From contig JADLCY010000005.1 of NCBI GenBank assembly GCA_020846935.1, positions 1 through 64,000 of the forward strand: a DNA stretch of 64,000 nucleotides, written 5' to 3'. The notes under the pieces were generated by a model, which was not told the origin of the DNA, made no database searches, and saw nothing but the letters and a program-made list of their open reading frames with translations. The first letter of the stretch is position 1. The number at the start of each line of letters is the position of its first letter. The DNA comes from Gemmatimonadaceae bacterium (GTDB lineage Bacteria > Gemmatimonadota > Gemmatimonadetes > Gemmatimonadales > Gemmatimonadaceae). The translations under genes and the position numbers were made by a program. Positions 50,260-59,011 of the stretch are shown here, piece by piece.

Positions 50260-52947
50260 GTGGGCGTGCTGACCGACATTCGCGACCGCGCGCTCCCGCT
50301 GGACCACGCGGCATTCGTCGCCGCCGAGCCGCCGACGGGTCGCATCATCGTCATCGCTCCCACGCGCGCGGCGTGCGAAACGATCGAGATCGCACTCGGT
50401 CTGCATGTCGACACCGTGCTCGAGCGGCGACACGGCCAGGAGATTCGCGACCTGGCCGCGAGCGGGGCCGGGTTCGGCATCGTGGCCGGCACGGGGACGG
50501 GAAAGACGCTCGCGGTGCGACCCATCGCCGAGTCGATCCTCGGCACGACGGACCTTCGGATCGGCGTCGTGAATCGCGAGCGCGAGGCAACACCGGAGAC
50601 GCCCACCTGGAACGTCATCATCGTGACCACCGGCATCGCACGCCGGTGGTTCCAGGACGGCGACATCCTCCAGCGCGACACGCTCATTGTCGACGAGATC
50701 CATCAGACGTCGGCGGAACTCGAACTGTGCCTCGCGTTAGGCAAGCGCGTGGGCTGCCGCTTCATCTGGTTGTCGGCCACGGTGGATCCGGGGTTCTACG
50801 CGCGCTACCTCGGCTCAGCATCGGTCATCCAGACGACGGCCTTCGATCCGGCAAAGGCGGCCGACGTCCGTGTGGTGCGCAAGGATCCCGCCGAGTTTCT
50901 GGATGACCGGTTCCTGCAACAGGTGACGCGGCAGCGGCGTGGTGTCGGGATGTTCTTGCCGACGCGGGCGGCCGTGGAGCAGGTCGCCGTGGCAGTCGGC
51001 GACCGGTTTCAGCGCATCACCTCGGCATTTTATCACGGTGGCGAGCCCATTCGCGTGATCCGGCCGTTTCTGGAGGAAGGGGCGCCACGGCCGTTCTTTC
51101 TTGCGATGACGGCGGCGGGCCAGAGCGCGCTGAACATCAAGGGCCTCGACACGGTCGTCATCGACGACACGCGCTTCGCCAACGTAGTGGAGCGGGGAAA
51201 GAACGTGCTCACACGATTGCACCTTGGGACCAACGAGATCCTGCAGATGGCCGGACGCGTGCACGGGCGCGTGGAAGAGGGGAAGGTGTTCATCCTGTCG
51301 GACCGCGACATCGACTTTGCCTCGCTCCGTCCGACAGCGCCTGAGTTCCAGCTCGCCGGCGATTCGGAGCGGGTGGCGCTCACGTGCGCCGATCTCGGAG
51401 TACGCGCCGACGAGCTGGACCTTCCGGTGGAACTCGATCGCGAGGCGTATCGTCGCGCGCTGGCACACCTCGAGTCACGCGGCGTGGTGGAGCACGGGCG
51501 GCTGTCGCGCTACGGGCGCATGGTGGAATCGATGCCCGTCGACCGCGCGTGGGCCGAGCTGATCGTGCATGCCGACGCGGATCTGCTGCCCGCGCTGTCG
51601 GTGATGGCGAGTATCGAGTCGCTCCACCGCATGACACGCGACCAACGGGAGCTGAGCGGCCTCGTGATCGCCGGCAGCGATCACCTCACGGCCTACAACG
51701 TCTATGCCGAAGCCTTCGGCAAGGCCGGGTACCTGGGCGAGGTATACGGGCTGCCGCGTCACCTGTTCGATGAGGCGATCATCGAACGCTGGGCCGAGCG
51801 CCGTGGCGTGCTCGTGAAGGCCATCGAGGACACCGCGCTGGCGATGGCCAGCGTGTGCCGCACGGTGGGCGTGACGCTCCCCGACCGTCTCCCGCTCGTC
51901 AACGATGATCTGCGGCGACGCTATGCCGACCTCGTTGCTCGCATCATGCCGTTCGATCTGGTGATCGATGAGGAAACGGTCGATGGGCAGGAGGCGCGCG
52001 TGTCCCGCAGCAGCGTGTGCGGATCGTGGGGCGCCGTGGCCGGCACGTTGCGCTACTTCGCCGATCGGTTTGGCGTGCCTCGCGCGTCGATCGAGGGCAC
52101 GCAGATCCCGGGTGACCTGGTGCGTCGATACGCACAGCGCGGCGACCCGGAAATCGTGTACGAGGGGAGCGAGCGGCGCGACGCGCTGCTGCGCCGGAGC
52201 CGCCTCACCTACTTTGGCTTCGATCTCGAGCGCGACGAGGAGTACCTCGACCGCTTCGCTGGCGAAGACGCACCGGCCGCACGCCGGGCCCTGGCCGATG
52301 CGCTCGCGCGCGAAGAGGCGCGCCATCCAGCGGTCAAGCGCAATCGAGCAACGATCGCGGACATCCGCGAACTGTATCGGCGATCGGGCGGCGCCACGCG
52401 TCGACTCGGCCAGGCAGAGTTGCGCGAGGTCTACCTCACGGCGCTGGCGGACGTGTCAACCATCGCGGAGTACCGTGCGGCTTCGCTGCGACTCGATCTG
52501 TCCGCGTCCGTGTCGCGGGACGATCGCGAGCGGCTGCTGGCGCTCCCCGACATGGTGGAGGTGCGAGGCCTGCCGGTGGGGATCGACTACGATGTGGAGG
52601 AGGCAAACGGCCAGGTGCAAGGCATCGCGCGCCTCGTCGTGCCGGAGAAGCTCGCGCGTACGCTGTCGGCGGTTGAGCTGCCGACCCTGGATCGGCCGGT
52701 GCGGTTCATCGTGCACCGCGGCAAGCGGGGGTCGGTGCGTGCAGCGACCCTCGATGAGTTGCAGGAGCTGCTCGATCGCCCGTGGATGCCGGACGAACGG
52801 CCGAGTCGTCGGCAGGAGCGCGAAGACGATGCGCGCCGGCGCCATCGTCGGCGTGGGGGCGATCAGCGTACGAGCGGGGAACGGGAGCGGTTCGAGCGGG
52901 CGCGGGACGGGCGCCGGGTGAACCCTCGGCGGCGTCGCGGTCGTTAG
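50260..52947 (+). CDS. DEIH-box helicase, divergent HrpA/HrpB-like
   Basis: This 895-residue protein has two RecA-like domains: Walker A GTGTGKT (near residue 80), Walker B as VDEIH, SAT in IWLSATVDP, and motif VI as QMAGRVHGR. The order fits DEAH/RHA-type helicases such as HrpA and HrpB, but the rest (a long helical region with no clear helicase-associated signature, then an Arg/Glu-rich tail of about 60 residues) is not typical. It probably acts on RNA. The start is GTG 50260 or GTG 50266, both without a good ribosome site. Its stop TAG belongs to a CGTTAGGC octamer. Confidence 0.8.
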   Translation: MGVLTDIRDRALPLDHAAFVAAEPPTGRIIVIAPTRAACETIEIALGLHVDTVLERRHGQEIRDLAASGAGFGIVAGTGTGKTLAVRPIAESILGTTDLRIGVVNREREATPETPTWNVIIVTTGIARRWFQDGDILQRDTLIVDEIHQTSAELELCLALGKRVGCRFIWLSATVDPGFYARYLGSASVIQTTAFDPAKAADVRVVRKDPAEFLDDRFLQQVTRQRRGVGMFLPTRAAVEQVAVAVGDRFQRITSAFYHGGEPIRVIRPFLEEGAPRPFFLAMTAAGQSALNIKGLDTVVIDDTRFANVVERGKNVLTRLHLGTNEILQMAGRVHGRVEEGKVFILSDRDIDFASLRPTAPEFQLAGDSERVALTCADLGVRADELDLPVELDREAYRRALAHLESRGVVEHGRLSRYGRMVESMPVDRAWAELIVHADADLLPALSVMASIESLHRMTRDQRELSGLVIAGSDHLTAYNVYAEAFGKAGYLGEVYGLPRHLFDEAIIERWAERRGVLVKAIEDTALAMASVCRTVGVTLPDRLPLVNDDLRRRYADLVARIMPFDLVIDEETVDGQEARVSRSSVCGSWGAVAGTLRYFADRFGVPRASIEGTQIPGDLVRRYAQRGDPEIVYEGSERRDALLRRSRLTYFGFDLERDEEYLDRFAGEDAPAARRALADALAREEARHPAVKRNRATIADIRELYRRSGGATRRLGQAELREVYLTALADVSTIAEYRAASLRLDLSASVSRDDRERLLALPDMVEVRGLPVGIDYDVEEANGQVQGIARLVVPEKLARTLSAVELPTLDRPVRFIVHRGKRGSVRAATLDELQELLDRPWMPDERPSRRQEREDDARRRHRRRGGDQRTSGERERFERARDGRRVNPRRRRGR

Positions 52948-53275
52948 GCGCGCACGCGGCGCCCTGGATGAGGGTCCGGCGACGGCTGTCCTGCGCGTCA
53001 TGACGGAGACACGGGTGCTCGTGGCGCCGGCCCCGTTGAGGCGGGCTGCCTGGCCAAGCCGTCGCCGAGCCCATCCGATCGCGGCTATCCGCTCAACGCT
53101 CGCCATGCCATACGCCGCTCTGGCGCCCCCTGGCCTGGCAGGCTAGCGTACGCCGAAGGACGAACGACCGAAGGTTGACACCAACCAGTGGATGGAGGGC
53201 TGCATGGCCCCTGCCCCTGAGTGAATCGACCGTGTCTCGGTGATCGACCGGTATCAACTTCGAAGAGGGCAGCGA
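52948..53275. other. Gene-free stretch of 328 bases
   Basis: No gene, RNA or repeat is convincing. The final 20 bases hold the GAGGGC ribosome site of the propeller gene. Short minus-strand frames here are arginine/proline-rich shadows. Confidence 0.4.
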
Positions 53276-54373
53276 ATGACCAGTTGCTGGCCAGCCGTCC
53301 TTGCGGCTGTTGGGATGCTGGCTCCGGCGATCGACCACCCGCACGCGCAGGGCTCCCTGCGCGTGTCGGGCCCGACGCGGGTGCTCGAGTCGTTGGCTCC
53401 GGGATCGGACTCCGTCGCATTTGCCTCGGCGATCGCGGCCACACGACTCAGCGACGGCACCATCGCCGTGGCCGTTCCCCTGACACCCCGCATTGCCTTC
53501 TTTGACCAGGCCGGAAGGCTGACCCGCGTGGCCTTACGCAAGGGAACCGGACCGGGTGAGTTCCTCACCTTGCGCTGGATCGGCCAGTGCGCACGCGACA
53601 CGCTGTTCGCGTTTGAGCAGGCGCGCGTCCAGGTTCTGTCTCGCCAGGGCGCGTACATCCGCACGATCGACGCGGGCGGACGGCTGCCGGGGCAGCTCTT
53701 CTGCAATCGCTCCGGTCTGATTGCCGCGGTGGGAGCCGGCAACTGGGAAGCACCAGCCGGAAAGGGTCTCCGGCGCGTGTCAGCTGACGCCTGGCTGTTC
53801 GATACCGATGGAAAGGAGCGCGCTCGACTGGGCACGGTACCGGTCACCGACGCCGCATGGAACGGGAGCTACTGGGCACCCGTGCCCCTCGGCAACCAGA
53901 TGTTCATGACGCTCGATGGAGCGGATGCCATCATGTCGACCGGTGAGTCCGGCATCCTGTCGACGTGGCGCGGGACCCAATGGAGCGTCGGGCCGGATCT
54001 TGGGCGCATCGAACGGCGTCCGGCGACGGCCGACGATCTCGAGGCCGGCATTTCATCGTTGCTCGCGCTTGCCCCCAACCGAAATGCGCGTGGGCTGCGT
54101 GACCAGTTCGCGGCGCTCCCAAGGCATGAGACGATCCCGGCCGTATCGCGGGTCGTCAGTGATGGGCAAGGACGCGTGTGGAGTCAGCTGAGCCCGCCGG
54201 GGTCTGCGCCCACTCGCTTGCGCTGGTTTGACCGACCCTCGGGCCGATCCGGCGACCTCGTAGTTCCCGCAGCCCTGATCCTGCAGGAAGTCGGCCGCGA
54301 TTACCTGCTCGCCATCGAAGAGATGCCGACCGGTGAGCAGCGAGTGGTGGAGTACGCCGTGGTGGCGCGCTAG
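53276..54373 (+). CDS. Secreted six-bladed beta-propeller protein
   Basis: This 365-residue protein has a signal peptide ending near HPHA-QGS and then repeated strands of the NHL/6-bladed propeller kind: FASAIAATRLSDGTIAVAV, PRIAFFDQAGRLTRVALRKG, GTGPGEFLTLRWIGQCARDTLFAFE. The phrase KGxGPGEF is a hallmark of this propeller group. Such secreted propellers are common in Gemmatimonadota; ligands are mostly unknown. Start ATG 53276 has a GAGGGC ribosome site. The next gene begins 17 bases after its stop and is probably cotranscribed. Confidence 0.8.
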   Translation: MTSCWPAVLAAVGMLAPAIDHPHAQGSLRVSGPTRVLESLAPGSDSVAFASAIAATRLSDGTIAVAVPLTPRIAFFDQAGRLTRVALRKGTGPGEFLTLRWIGQCARDTLFAFEQARVQVLSRQGAYIRTIDAGGRLPGQLFCNRSGLIAAVGAGNWEAPAGKGLRRVSADAWLFDTDGKERARLGTVPVTDAAWNGSYWAPVPLGNQMFMTLDGADAIMSTGESGILSTWRGTQWSVGPDLGRIERRPATADDLEAGISSLLALAPNRNARGLRDQFAALPRHETIPAVSRVVSDGQGRVWSQLSPPGSAPTRLRWFDRPSGRSGDLVVPAALILQEVGRDYLLAIEEMPTGEQRVVEYAVVAR

Positions 54374-54390
54374 GCGCCCGGCCAGGCCGG

Positions 54391-55023
54391 ATGCGCCTCC
54401 CTTCGCGGGCGTTGGCCCGGCAGGCCGCGACGGCGCTGCGGGCGAGCCGCGCCGGGCGACGGCTCATCGTGCTGTCGTTAGGTTGTGCGCTCTGGGCAAC
54501 CCGCGAGGTCGAGGCGTGGTCGCGAACCGGGACCGATCCGCGCACCCCGGATGCCGTGGTCGACGCGCTGGCCCGCTCGTTCGTCGGCCGGCCGATCGAC
54601 AGCAGGCATACCGGCGTGTTCCGCGCGGAACGCGACTTCCCGGGCCCCGCGGTGATCTTTGCGTACTACTCGATAGAGGACGAATACTCGCACATCATGC
54701 TGCGGGATCTGTCCTGGCTCTCGGAACGGTTTGCGGAACGGGGCCTTCGCGTGGTGGCGATCGCGCTGGATGATACGAGCCACCTGCCCGCCATTCGCCG
54801 CGAGCGGAAGGTACGCGGATATCCCTTCGAGTGGCTCCTGGATACCGAGGGGCATGCGTCCGCGCTCCAACTGGCTCGACCCGTTCCCATGGCATTCCTG
54901 TTTGTCGGCGACACGTTGGTGCGTCGCTCGTTCAGCATCGTTCAGGAACAGGGGCGCACGATCTGGGGCAGCATGCGTGTGCAGATGCAGCTCCACGAGC
55001 TACTGCCCTCGGCGACCCCCTGA
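54391..55023 (+). CDS. Thioredoxin-fold (TlpA/AhpC-like) protein lacking redox cysteines
   Basis: This 210-residue protein has an N-terminal hydrophobic segment (RLIVLSLGCALWA) that is a signal peptide or anchor. Residues about 75-195 follow the TlpA/AhpC-TSA pattern: PAVIFAYYSIEDEYSHIMLRDL, VVAIALDDTS, then a cis-Pro-like VPMAFLFVGDTLV. Where WCxxC is expected the sequence has SIEDEYS, so disulfide chemistry is impossible and a binding role is more likely. It lies 17 bases after the propeller gene. The family assignment is by pattern and moderately sure; the cysteine loss is seen directly. Confidence 0.65.
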   Translation: MRLPSRALARQAATALRASRAGRRLIVLSLGCALWATREVEAWSRTGTDPRTPDAVVDALARSFVGRPIDSRHTGVFRAERDFPGPAVIFAYYSIEDEYSHIMLRDLSWLSERFAERGLRVVAIALDDTSHLPAIRRERKVRGYPFEWLLDTEGHASALQLARPVPMAFLFVGDTLVRRSFSIVQEQGRTIWGSMRVQMQLHELLPSATP

Positions 55024-55225
55024 GCAGCGCGGTTGTGCGGGTGGGCGGGACCAGAGGGCGCGCGTAAGAGCGCAGCCCGCGCCGCGCGCGCGATCCGATC
55101 GGTCGCGGGGTTGCCGGGGCGGACGAAGTCCCCGCTCAGCCCCGGCCAGCTCAAACCGGCGATTCCTTCGCGTCCTCGATGGAAGGTGACGGGCAGACCA
55201 GAACGGGCGAGGGGCTGGATTTTCC

Positions 55226-55253
55226 TTGCATTTCTAACTGTCGACGTTACAAA
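55226..55253 (+). promoter_or_regulatory. Promoter and palindromic operator of the DUF4143 ATPase gene
   Basis: A -35 TTGCAT (55226-55231) and -10 TACAAA (55248-55253) are 16 bases apart. Across spacer and -10 lies an imperfect inverted repeat (55231-55253): TTTcTAAC, a central GTCGAC, and GTTAcAAA, with one mismatch pair and one extra T. Transcription would begin at or next to the ATG at 55257, giving a nearly leaderless message. Binding protein unknown. Confidence 0.45.
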
Positions 55254-55256
55254 TTC

Positions 55257-56423
55257 ATGGAAATGAACAGCCGGCGCACCGCCTATCTCGGGGTCATCCG
55301 AGCCCGTCTACGGGACAACCCCATCGTGTGTCTGACCGGGCCGCGCCAGGCCGGAAAGACCACCCTTGCTCGTATGCTGGCGGCGGAGTCCACCGAAGCC
55401 GTGCACTTGTTTGATCTCGAGTCGCCGGCCGACCTCGCCCGACTCGCCAACCCCGAACTGGTCCTCTCCCCGCTGTCCGGGTTGGTGGTGCTCGACGAGG
55501 TCCAGCGCCGTCCCGACCTCTTCCCCGTGCTGCGCGTGCTGGCCGATCGACCCGGTACCCCGGCCCGCTTCCTCCTTCTTGGTAGCGCTTCGCCCGATCT
55601 CATCAAGGGGAACAGCGAAAGCCTCGCCGGCCGCGTGTCGTTCGTTGACATCACCGGATTCTCGCTGGCCGAGTTGCATGCCGACGATCTGTCCAAGCTC
55701 TGGTGGCGCGGGGGATTTCCTCGTGCGTACCTGGCGCCGGACGACGCGACAGCGCGGCAGTGGCTCGAAGACTTTCGCCGGACCTTTCTGGAGCGCGACA
55801 TCCCCCAACTGGGCATCCAGATTCCCGCCGCCACGCTTGGCCGCTTCTGGACGATGATCGCCCACTTCCACGCGCAGGTGCTCAACCAGGCAGAATTGGC
55901 ACGCGCGCTGGGCAGCTCCGAACCGACCGCACGGCGCTATCTCGACATCCTCGCCGGTACCTACATGGTGCGACTCCTCCCGCCGTGGTTCGAAAACCTC
56001 GGCAAGCGGCAGGTGAGGTCGCCCAAGGTCTACATAAGGGACTCAGGCGTTCTGCATGGACTGCTCGGCATCCCCGACGGCGCGGCGCTGCAGTCGCACC
56101 CAAAGCTGGGCGCCTCGTGGGAGGGGTACTGCCTGGAGCAGATCCTCGCCGTGTGCGGCGATCGCGCCGCGTACTTCTGGGGCACGCACAGCGGCGCCGA
56201 GCTCGATCTGCTGCTGTTTCACGAGGGGCGCCGGCTGGGTGTCGAGTTCAAGTTCTCGGAGCAGCCGACCACCACCAAGTCGATGCGCATCGCCCAGCAC
56301 GATCTCTCGCTCGCCCATCTCTATGTCGTACACCCGGGCGAGCACGAGTACCTGCTCGACGAGGGGATCACGGCCATCCCGCTCCCGCGCTTGCTCGACG
56401 TGCTCCAGTCGGCGCCCACCTAA
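55257..56423 (+). CDS. AAA ATPase with DUF4143 domain
   Basis: This 388-residue cytoplasmic ATPase has Walker A GPRQAGKTT (about 28-36), Walker B LVVLDEVQRRPDLF, sensor GSASP and, in the C-terminal DUF4143 domain, the nuclease-like core AELDLLLFHEGRRLGVEFKFSE, which I split as ELDLLL and GVEFK. The family is abundant in bacteria and archaea; its role is not settled, with proposed links to DNA or toxin-antitoxin-like functions. ATG 55257 or 55263 may be the start; both are near the predicted promoter. The surrounding AT-rich island differs from its neighbours, hinting at separate acquisition of gene plus promoter. Confidence 0.9.
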   Translation: MEMNSRRTAYLGVIRARLRDNPIVCLTGPRQAGKTTLARMLAAESTEAVHLFDLESPADLARLANPELVLSPLSGLVVLDEVQRRPDLFPVLRVLADRPGTPARFLLLGSASPDLIKGNSESLAGRVSFVDITGFSLAELHADDLSKLWWRGGFPRAYLAPDDATARQWLEDFRRTFLERDIPQLGIQIPAATLGRFWTMIAHFHAQVLNQAELARALGSSEPTARRYLDILAGTYMVRLLPPWFENLGKRQVRSPKVYIRDSGVLHGLLGIPDGAALQSHPKLGASWEGYCLEQILAVCGDRAAYFWGTHSGAELDLLLFHEGRRLGVEFKFSEQPTTTKSMRIAQHDLSLAHLYVVHPGEHEYLLDEGITAIPLPRLLDVLQSAPT

Positions 56424-56635
56424 CGGTGAGCGAGCCGGTTCCGACAGTCGAACGCAGCGCGGCGTGGGATCCATCGTCGGGATCCCGGACGCGTCCTGCG
56501 TTCGCGCCATGGTGCGCCAGCACGCGCATTGCCGGTGGCTCTCGCGCCTCCACGCCCGAAGAGCCGTAGCACGCCCCCGCGACGACCGCAGCTTCTCGAT
56601 GTTCGCAGCGCGGATGCACCATCAACGGGACAGTC

Positions 56636-57106
56636 ATGATCCGCTCGCACATCGAGATCGATCGTACACCCACGGAAGTCTTTGCGTACGTCGCAGACCT
56701 TGACCGGCACTGCGAATGGCAAGACGCGATCATCTCGGCCCGGAAAGTGCCAGCAGGTCCGACACGGCTTGGCACGCACAACTTTGAAACGCGGCGCCTC
56801 CCGGGTGGGCCTCGCGAAGTCGAGTCCGAAATCTACGAGTACGAGCCGCCTCGGCGCATCGCCGCGAAGGGCGTGAACGGACCCGTCCGCGCAACCATTG
56901 TCATTTCCATCGAACCGCTCGACGGGGCCTCGCGGTCACGACTGACAACTGAACTCACGCTGGAAGGGCGCGGCATCGGGCGGCTCCTCCTTCCGCTGGC
57001 GCGGCGCGTTGCCCGCAAACAGGTGCCACGAGACCAGCTGCGTCTGAAACACATCCTGGAGAGCGGACAGGCTGTCCCAGCTTCAGCTCCGGCGGCTGCG
57101 GAATAG
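56636..57106 (+). CDS. SRPBCC-family (polyketide cyclase/START-like) protein
   Basis: The 156-residue protein has the helix-grip fold pattern of SRPBCC proteins: SHIEIDRTPTEVFAYVADLD, HCEWQDAIISARKV, then paired strands ending YEYEPPRRIAAKG and a long C-terminal helix (GRLLLPLARRVARKQVPRD). These bind hydrophobic ligands in a deep pocket; the ligand here is unknown. No signal peptide. Start ATG 56636 is the first in frame near the conserved opening. A second SRPBCC-related gene, truncated, follows 88 bases later. Confidence 0.8.
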   Translation: MIRSHIEIDRTPTEVFAYVADLDRHCEWQDAIISARKVPAGPTRLGTHNFETRRLPGGPREVESEIYEYEPPRRIAAKGVNGPVRATIVISIEPLDGASRSRLTTELTLEGRGIGRLLLPLARRVARKQVPRDQLRLKHILESGQAVPASAPAAAE

Positions 57107-57194
57107 CGGAGCCGAGTTTGCACAATGGATCGACGAGCTTCCGCCTAATAGGCACCTGCGGGCGAATCGCGACTCACTATCTGCAACCAGGGAG

Positions 57195-57644
57195 ATGTTG
57201 CACATGAAGGTTCCGAGTGGGACTTCGAGGGCCGCTGACGACAGGGCCTGCGAGCAGAAAACCGGGCGCTGGCGCGCTCACTGGATCGACGCGATCGACA
57301 AGTGGGGAGCTCAGGGGCGCGCAGCCGTCGGCAAGTACCTGCTATCCGAAAAGGTCAATCCCTGGTGGATTGCCACGCTCACCGTTGATCACGAGGCCGC
57401 CAAGGGCATTGTCGAGAAGGACGGGCAACCCAAGGGCTACTCGATCTGTTCCACCAAGTCACCGGCGGTGAGTGCGGAACGCGTCTTCGAAGCCCTGACG
57501 TCGCCGGAAGACCTGGCTCACTGGTTCGGACCGGGCGCGGTCTGCCGCACTTCCACTACGTGCCAACCTACCCGAGCCTGGCCGGGTGGCAAGCGTCACC
57601 GATGTTCCGCTCGCGCCGGCCATCCGGGCCCGAGTCGTCGCTGA
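57195..57644 (+). pseudogene. Truncated DUF4287-SRPBCC gene
   Basis: From ATG 57195 (or 57204) the frame encodes a DUF4287-like segment (KTGRWRAHWIDAIDKWG, then KVNPWWIATLTVDHE) and the beginning of an AHSA1-type SRPBCC domain: SAERVFEALTSPEDLAHWFGPGA. After residue 115 (near nt 57540) the expected strands vanish and the frame runs into Arg/Cys/Pro-rich non-protein-like sequence for about 33 codons. Roughly 100 residues of the domain are missing. A deletion or rearrangement point near 57540 explains this best. It may still be expressed as a shortened protein, but loss of function is likely. Confidence 0.6.
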
Positions 57645-57649
57645 GTGCG

Positions 57650-58174
57650 TTAGGCGTCGGCGTCTGGCATCTCCACCTGGTAGCGCTCCACCCGGTACGG
57701 CACAAAACCCCGCGCACGATAGTTCGGCAACGCAGCCGGCGCGTCGAGGGTGCACGTGTGCAACCACACACGCGACGCGCCCCAGGCAAACGCCGCCCGG
57801 CACGCCTCGACCAGCATCCATCGCCCAAGCCCTCGACCCTGCGCATGCCCCATGAGCCCGAAGTACGCGATCTCCACCGAGCCATCGGCGTGGCGCACGA
57901 GCTCGAAGAAGCCGTCATCACGCCCGGCTGACCGCGCCACGAACACGCGAACATCCTCGCGGGTGAGATACGCGTGCAGGTCGTCGTCAGAGATCGCGAG
58001 TCGATCGCGCCAATGATACCGCGCGCCGACGTCGTGGTAGAGCGTTCGCGCGACCGACACGGGGCACGGGCGCAGCTCCACGAGCACCTCGTCGGACTGG
58101 CTCGCGCCCTGTCGGTCGAGATCCGCGAGGGAGAGCAGCTGGAGATAGGTGCGCTCGACGTCGATCAGGGCCAT
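57650..58174 (-). CDS. GNAT-family N-acetyltransferase
   Basis: The 174-residue protein shows the GNAT core: DLHAYLTREDVRVFVARS, VEIAYFGLMGHAQGRGLGRWML with the acetyl-CoA loop QGRGLG, and the closing NYRARGFVPYR. It transfers acetyl groups from acetyl-CoA to an amine; the substrate is unknown. ATG 58174. Its TAA stop is formed by the complement of a CGTTAGGC octamer. It stands next to the broken SRPBCC gene and is convergent with it. Confidence 0.88.
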   Translation of the reverse strand: MALIDVERTYLQLLSLADLDRQGASQSDEVLVELRPCPVSVARTLYHDVGARYHWRDRLAISDDDLHAYLTREDVRVFVARSAGRDDGFFELVRHADGSVEIAYFGLMGHAQGRGLGRWMLVEACRAAFAWGASRVWLHTCTLDAPAALPNYRARGFVPYRVERYQVEMPDADA

Positions 58175-58245
58175 GCAGGCAAGCTACACGCGGACACCGC
58201 GTGCCTCACCGGGCGACCTCGCGTCGCGTGACACGCGGCGCCTGC

Positions 58246-58905
58246 TCAGGCGCTCGCGATCGGTGGTTCGTGATGGTGACGCTCGCGAAAGCGCGCCGCC
58301 TTGGCGCGGTTGCCGCAGGTCGCCATTTCGCACCAGCGGCGGCGCCCGTTGCGGGTGGGGTCGAGAAACACGCGCGCGCAACGCGAGTCGCAGCAGCGGC
58401 GCACGCGACGCAGTTCGCCGTTGATCAGGGAGTCCGCCGCGGACTCGACGACGGGGATGATGAGTCCGGCGAACGCATCGCCCACCGGCACAAAGCTGCG
58501 CGCGAACGACCCGTCGGCGCGCGGCTCCAGGCGACGTGTGCCGGCCGAGCGTCCGAGCACGCGGTTGATCTCGGCCAGGGCGTCCCATCGCGCCTTGTCG
58601 GACGTACCGCCGCGCTCGGCGAGCACGCGCAAGGCCGCACGGGTTCGACGGGCATCCACGAGCGCGGCGGCGGCTCCGGCCGGTTGCTGCACCGCGCGCC
58701 GCCGCATGCCACTCGCGCGCTCGACGTCGAGGGTGCCGGACTCCTCGAGGAACAGCACGAGGGTCTCGAAGTCGCGCAGCAGGTCGGCGCGCGCACCTCG
58801 CCGGATCTCGTCGGTGTTCACGAAATCCAGCCACAGCCGCTCGCCAACGTGGCTGAAGCGGAGGGGAGCACGGGTCGCCGGTCGTCGCACGGGGAGGTCC
58901 ACCAT
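58246..58905 (-). CDS. CGNR zinc-finger / ABATE domain protein
   Basis: This 219-residue protein has an ABATE domain (about 15-150: LWLDFVNTDEIRRG, then LREF-like FETLVLFLEESGTLD) followed by a CGNR zinc finger: Cys-Cys-Asp-Ser-Arg-Cys ... WCEMATCGNRAKAARFRER. The zinc finger is thought to bind DNA, so it is probably a stress-linked transcription factor. ATG 58905 lies 106 bases from the start of the divergent DUF84 gene; their control regions overlap and it may regulate that operon (inference). Confidence 0.9.
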   Translation of the reverse strand: MVDLPVRRPATRAPLRFSHVGERLWLDFVNTDEIRRGARADLLRDFETLVLFLEESGTLDVERASGMRRRAVQQPAGAAAALVDARRTRAALRVLAERGGTSDKARWDALAEINRVLGRSAGTRRLEPRADGSFARSFVPVGDAFAGLIIPVVESAADSLINGELRRVRRCCDSRCARVFLDPTRNGRRRWCEMATCGNRAKAARFRERHHHEPPIASA

Positions 58906-59011
58906 GGCGCCCTAGCATATCCGCGATCGGGGGACGCAGCAAGGCGACACGTTCGTGGTGCTAGATTGCCGGGACGTCGGCCGTCCCGCTCCCTTCGTCA
59001 CCTCGCCCGCC

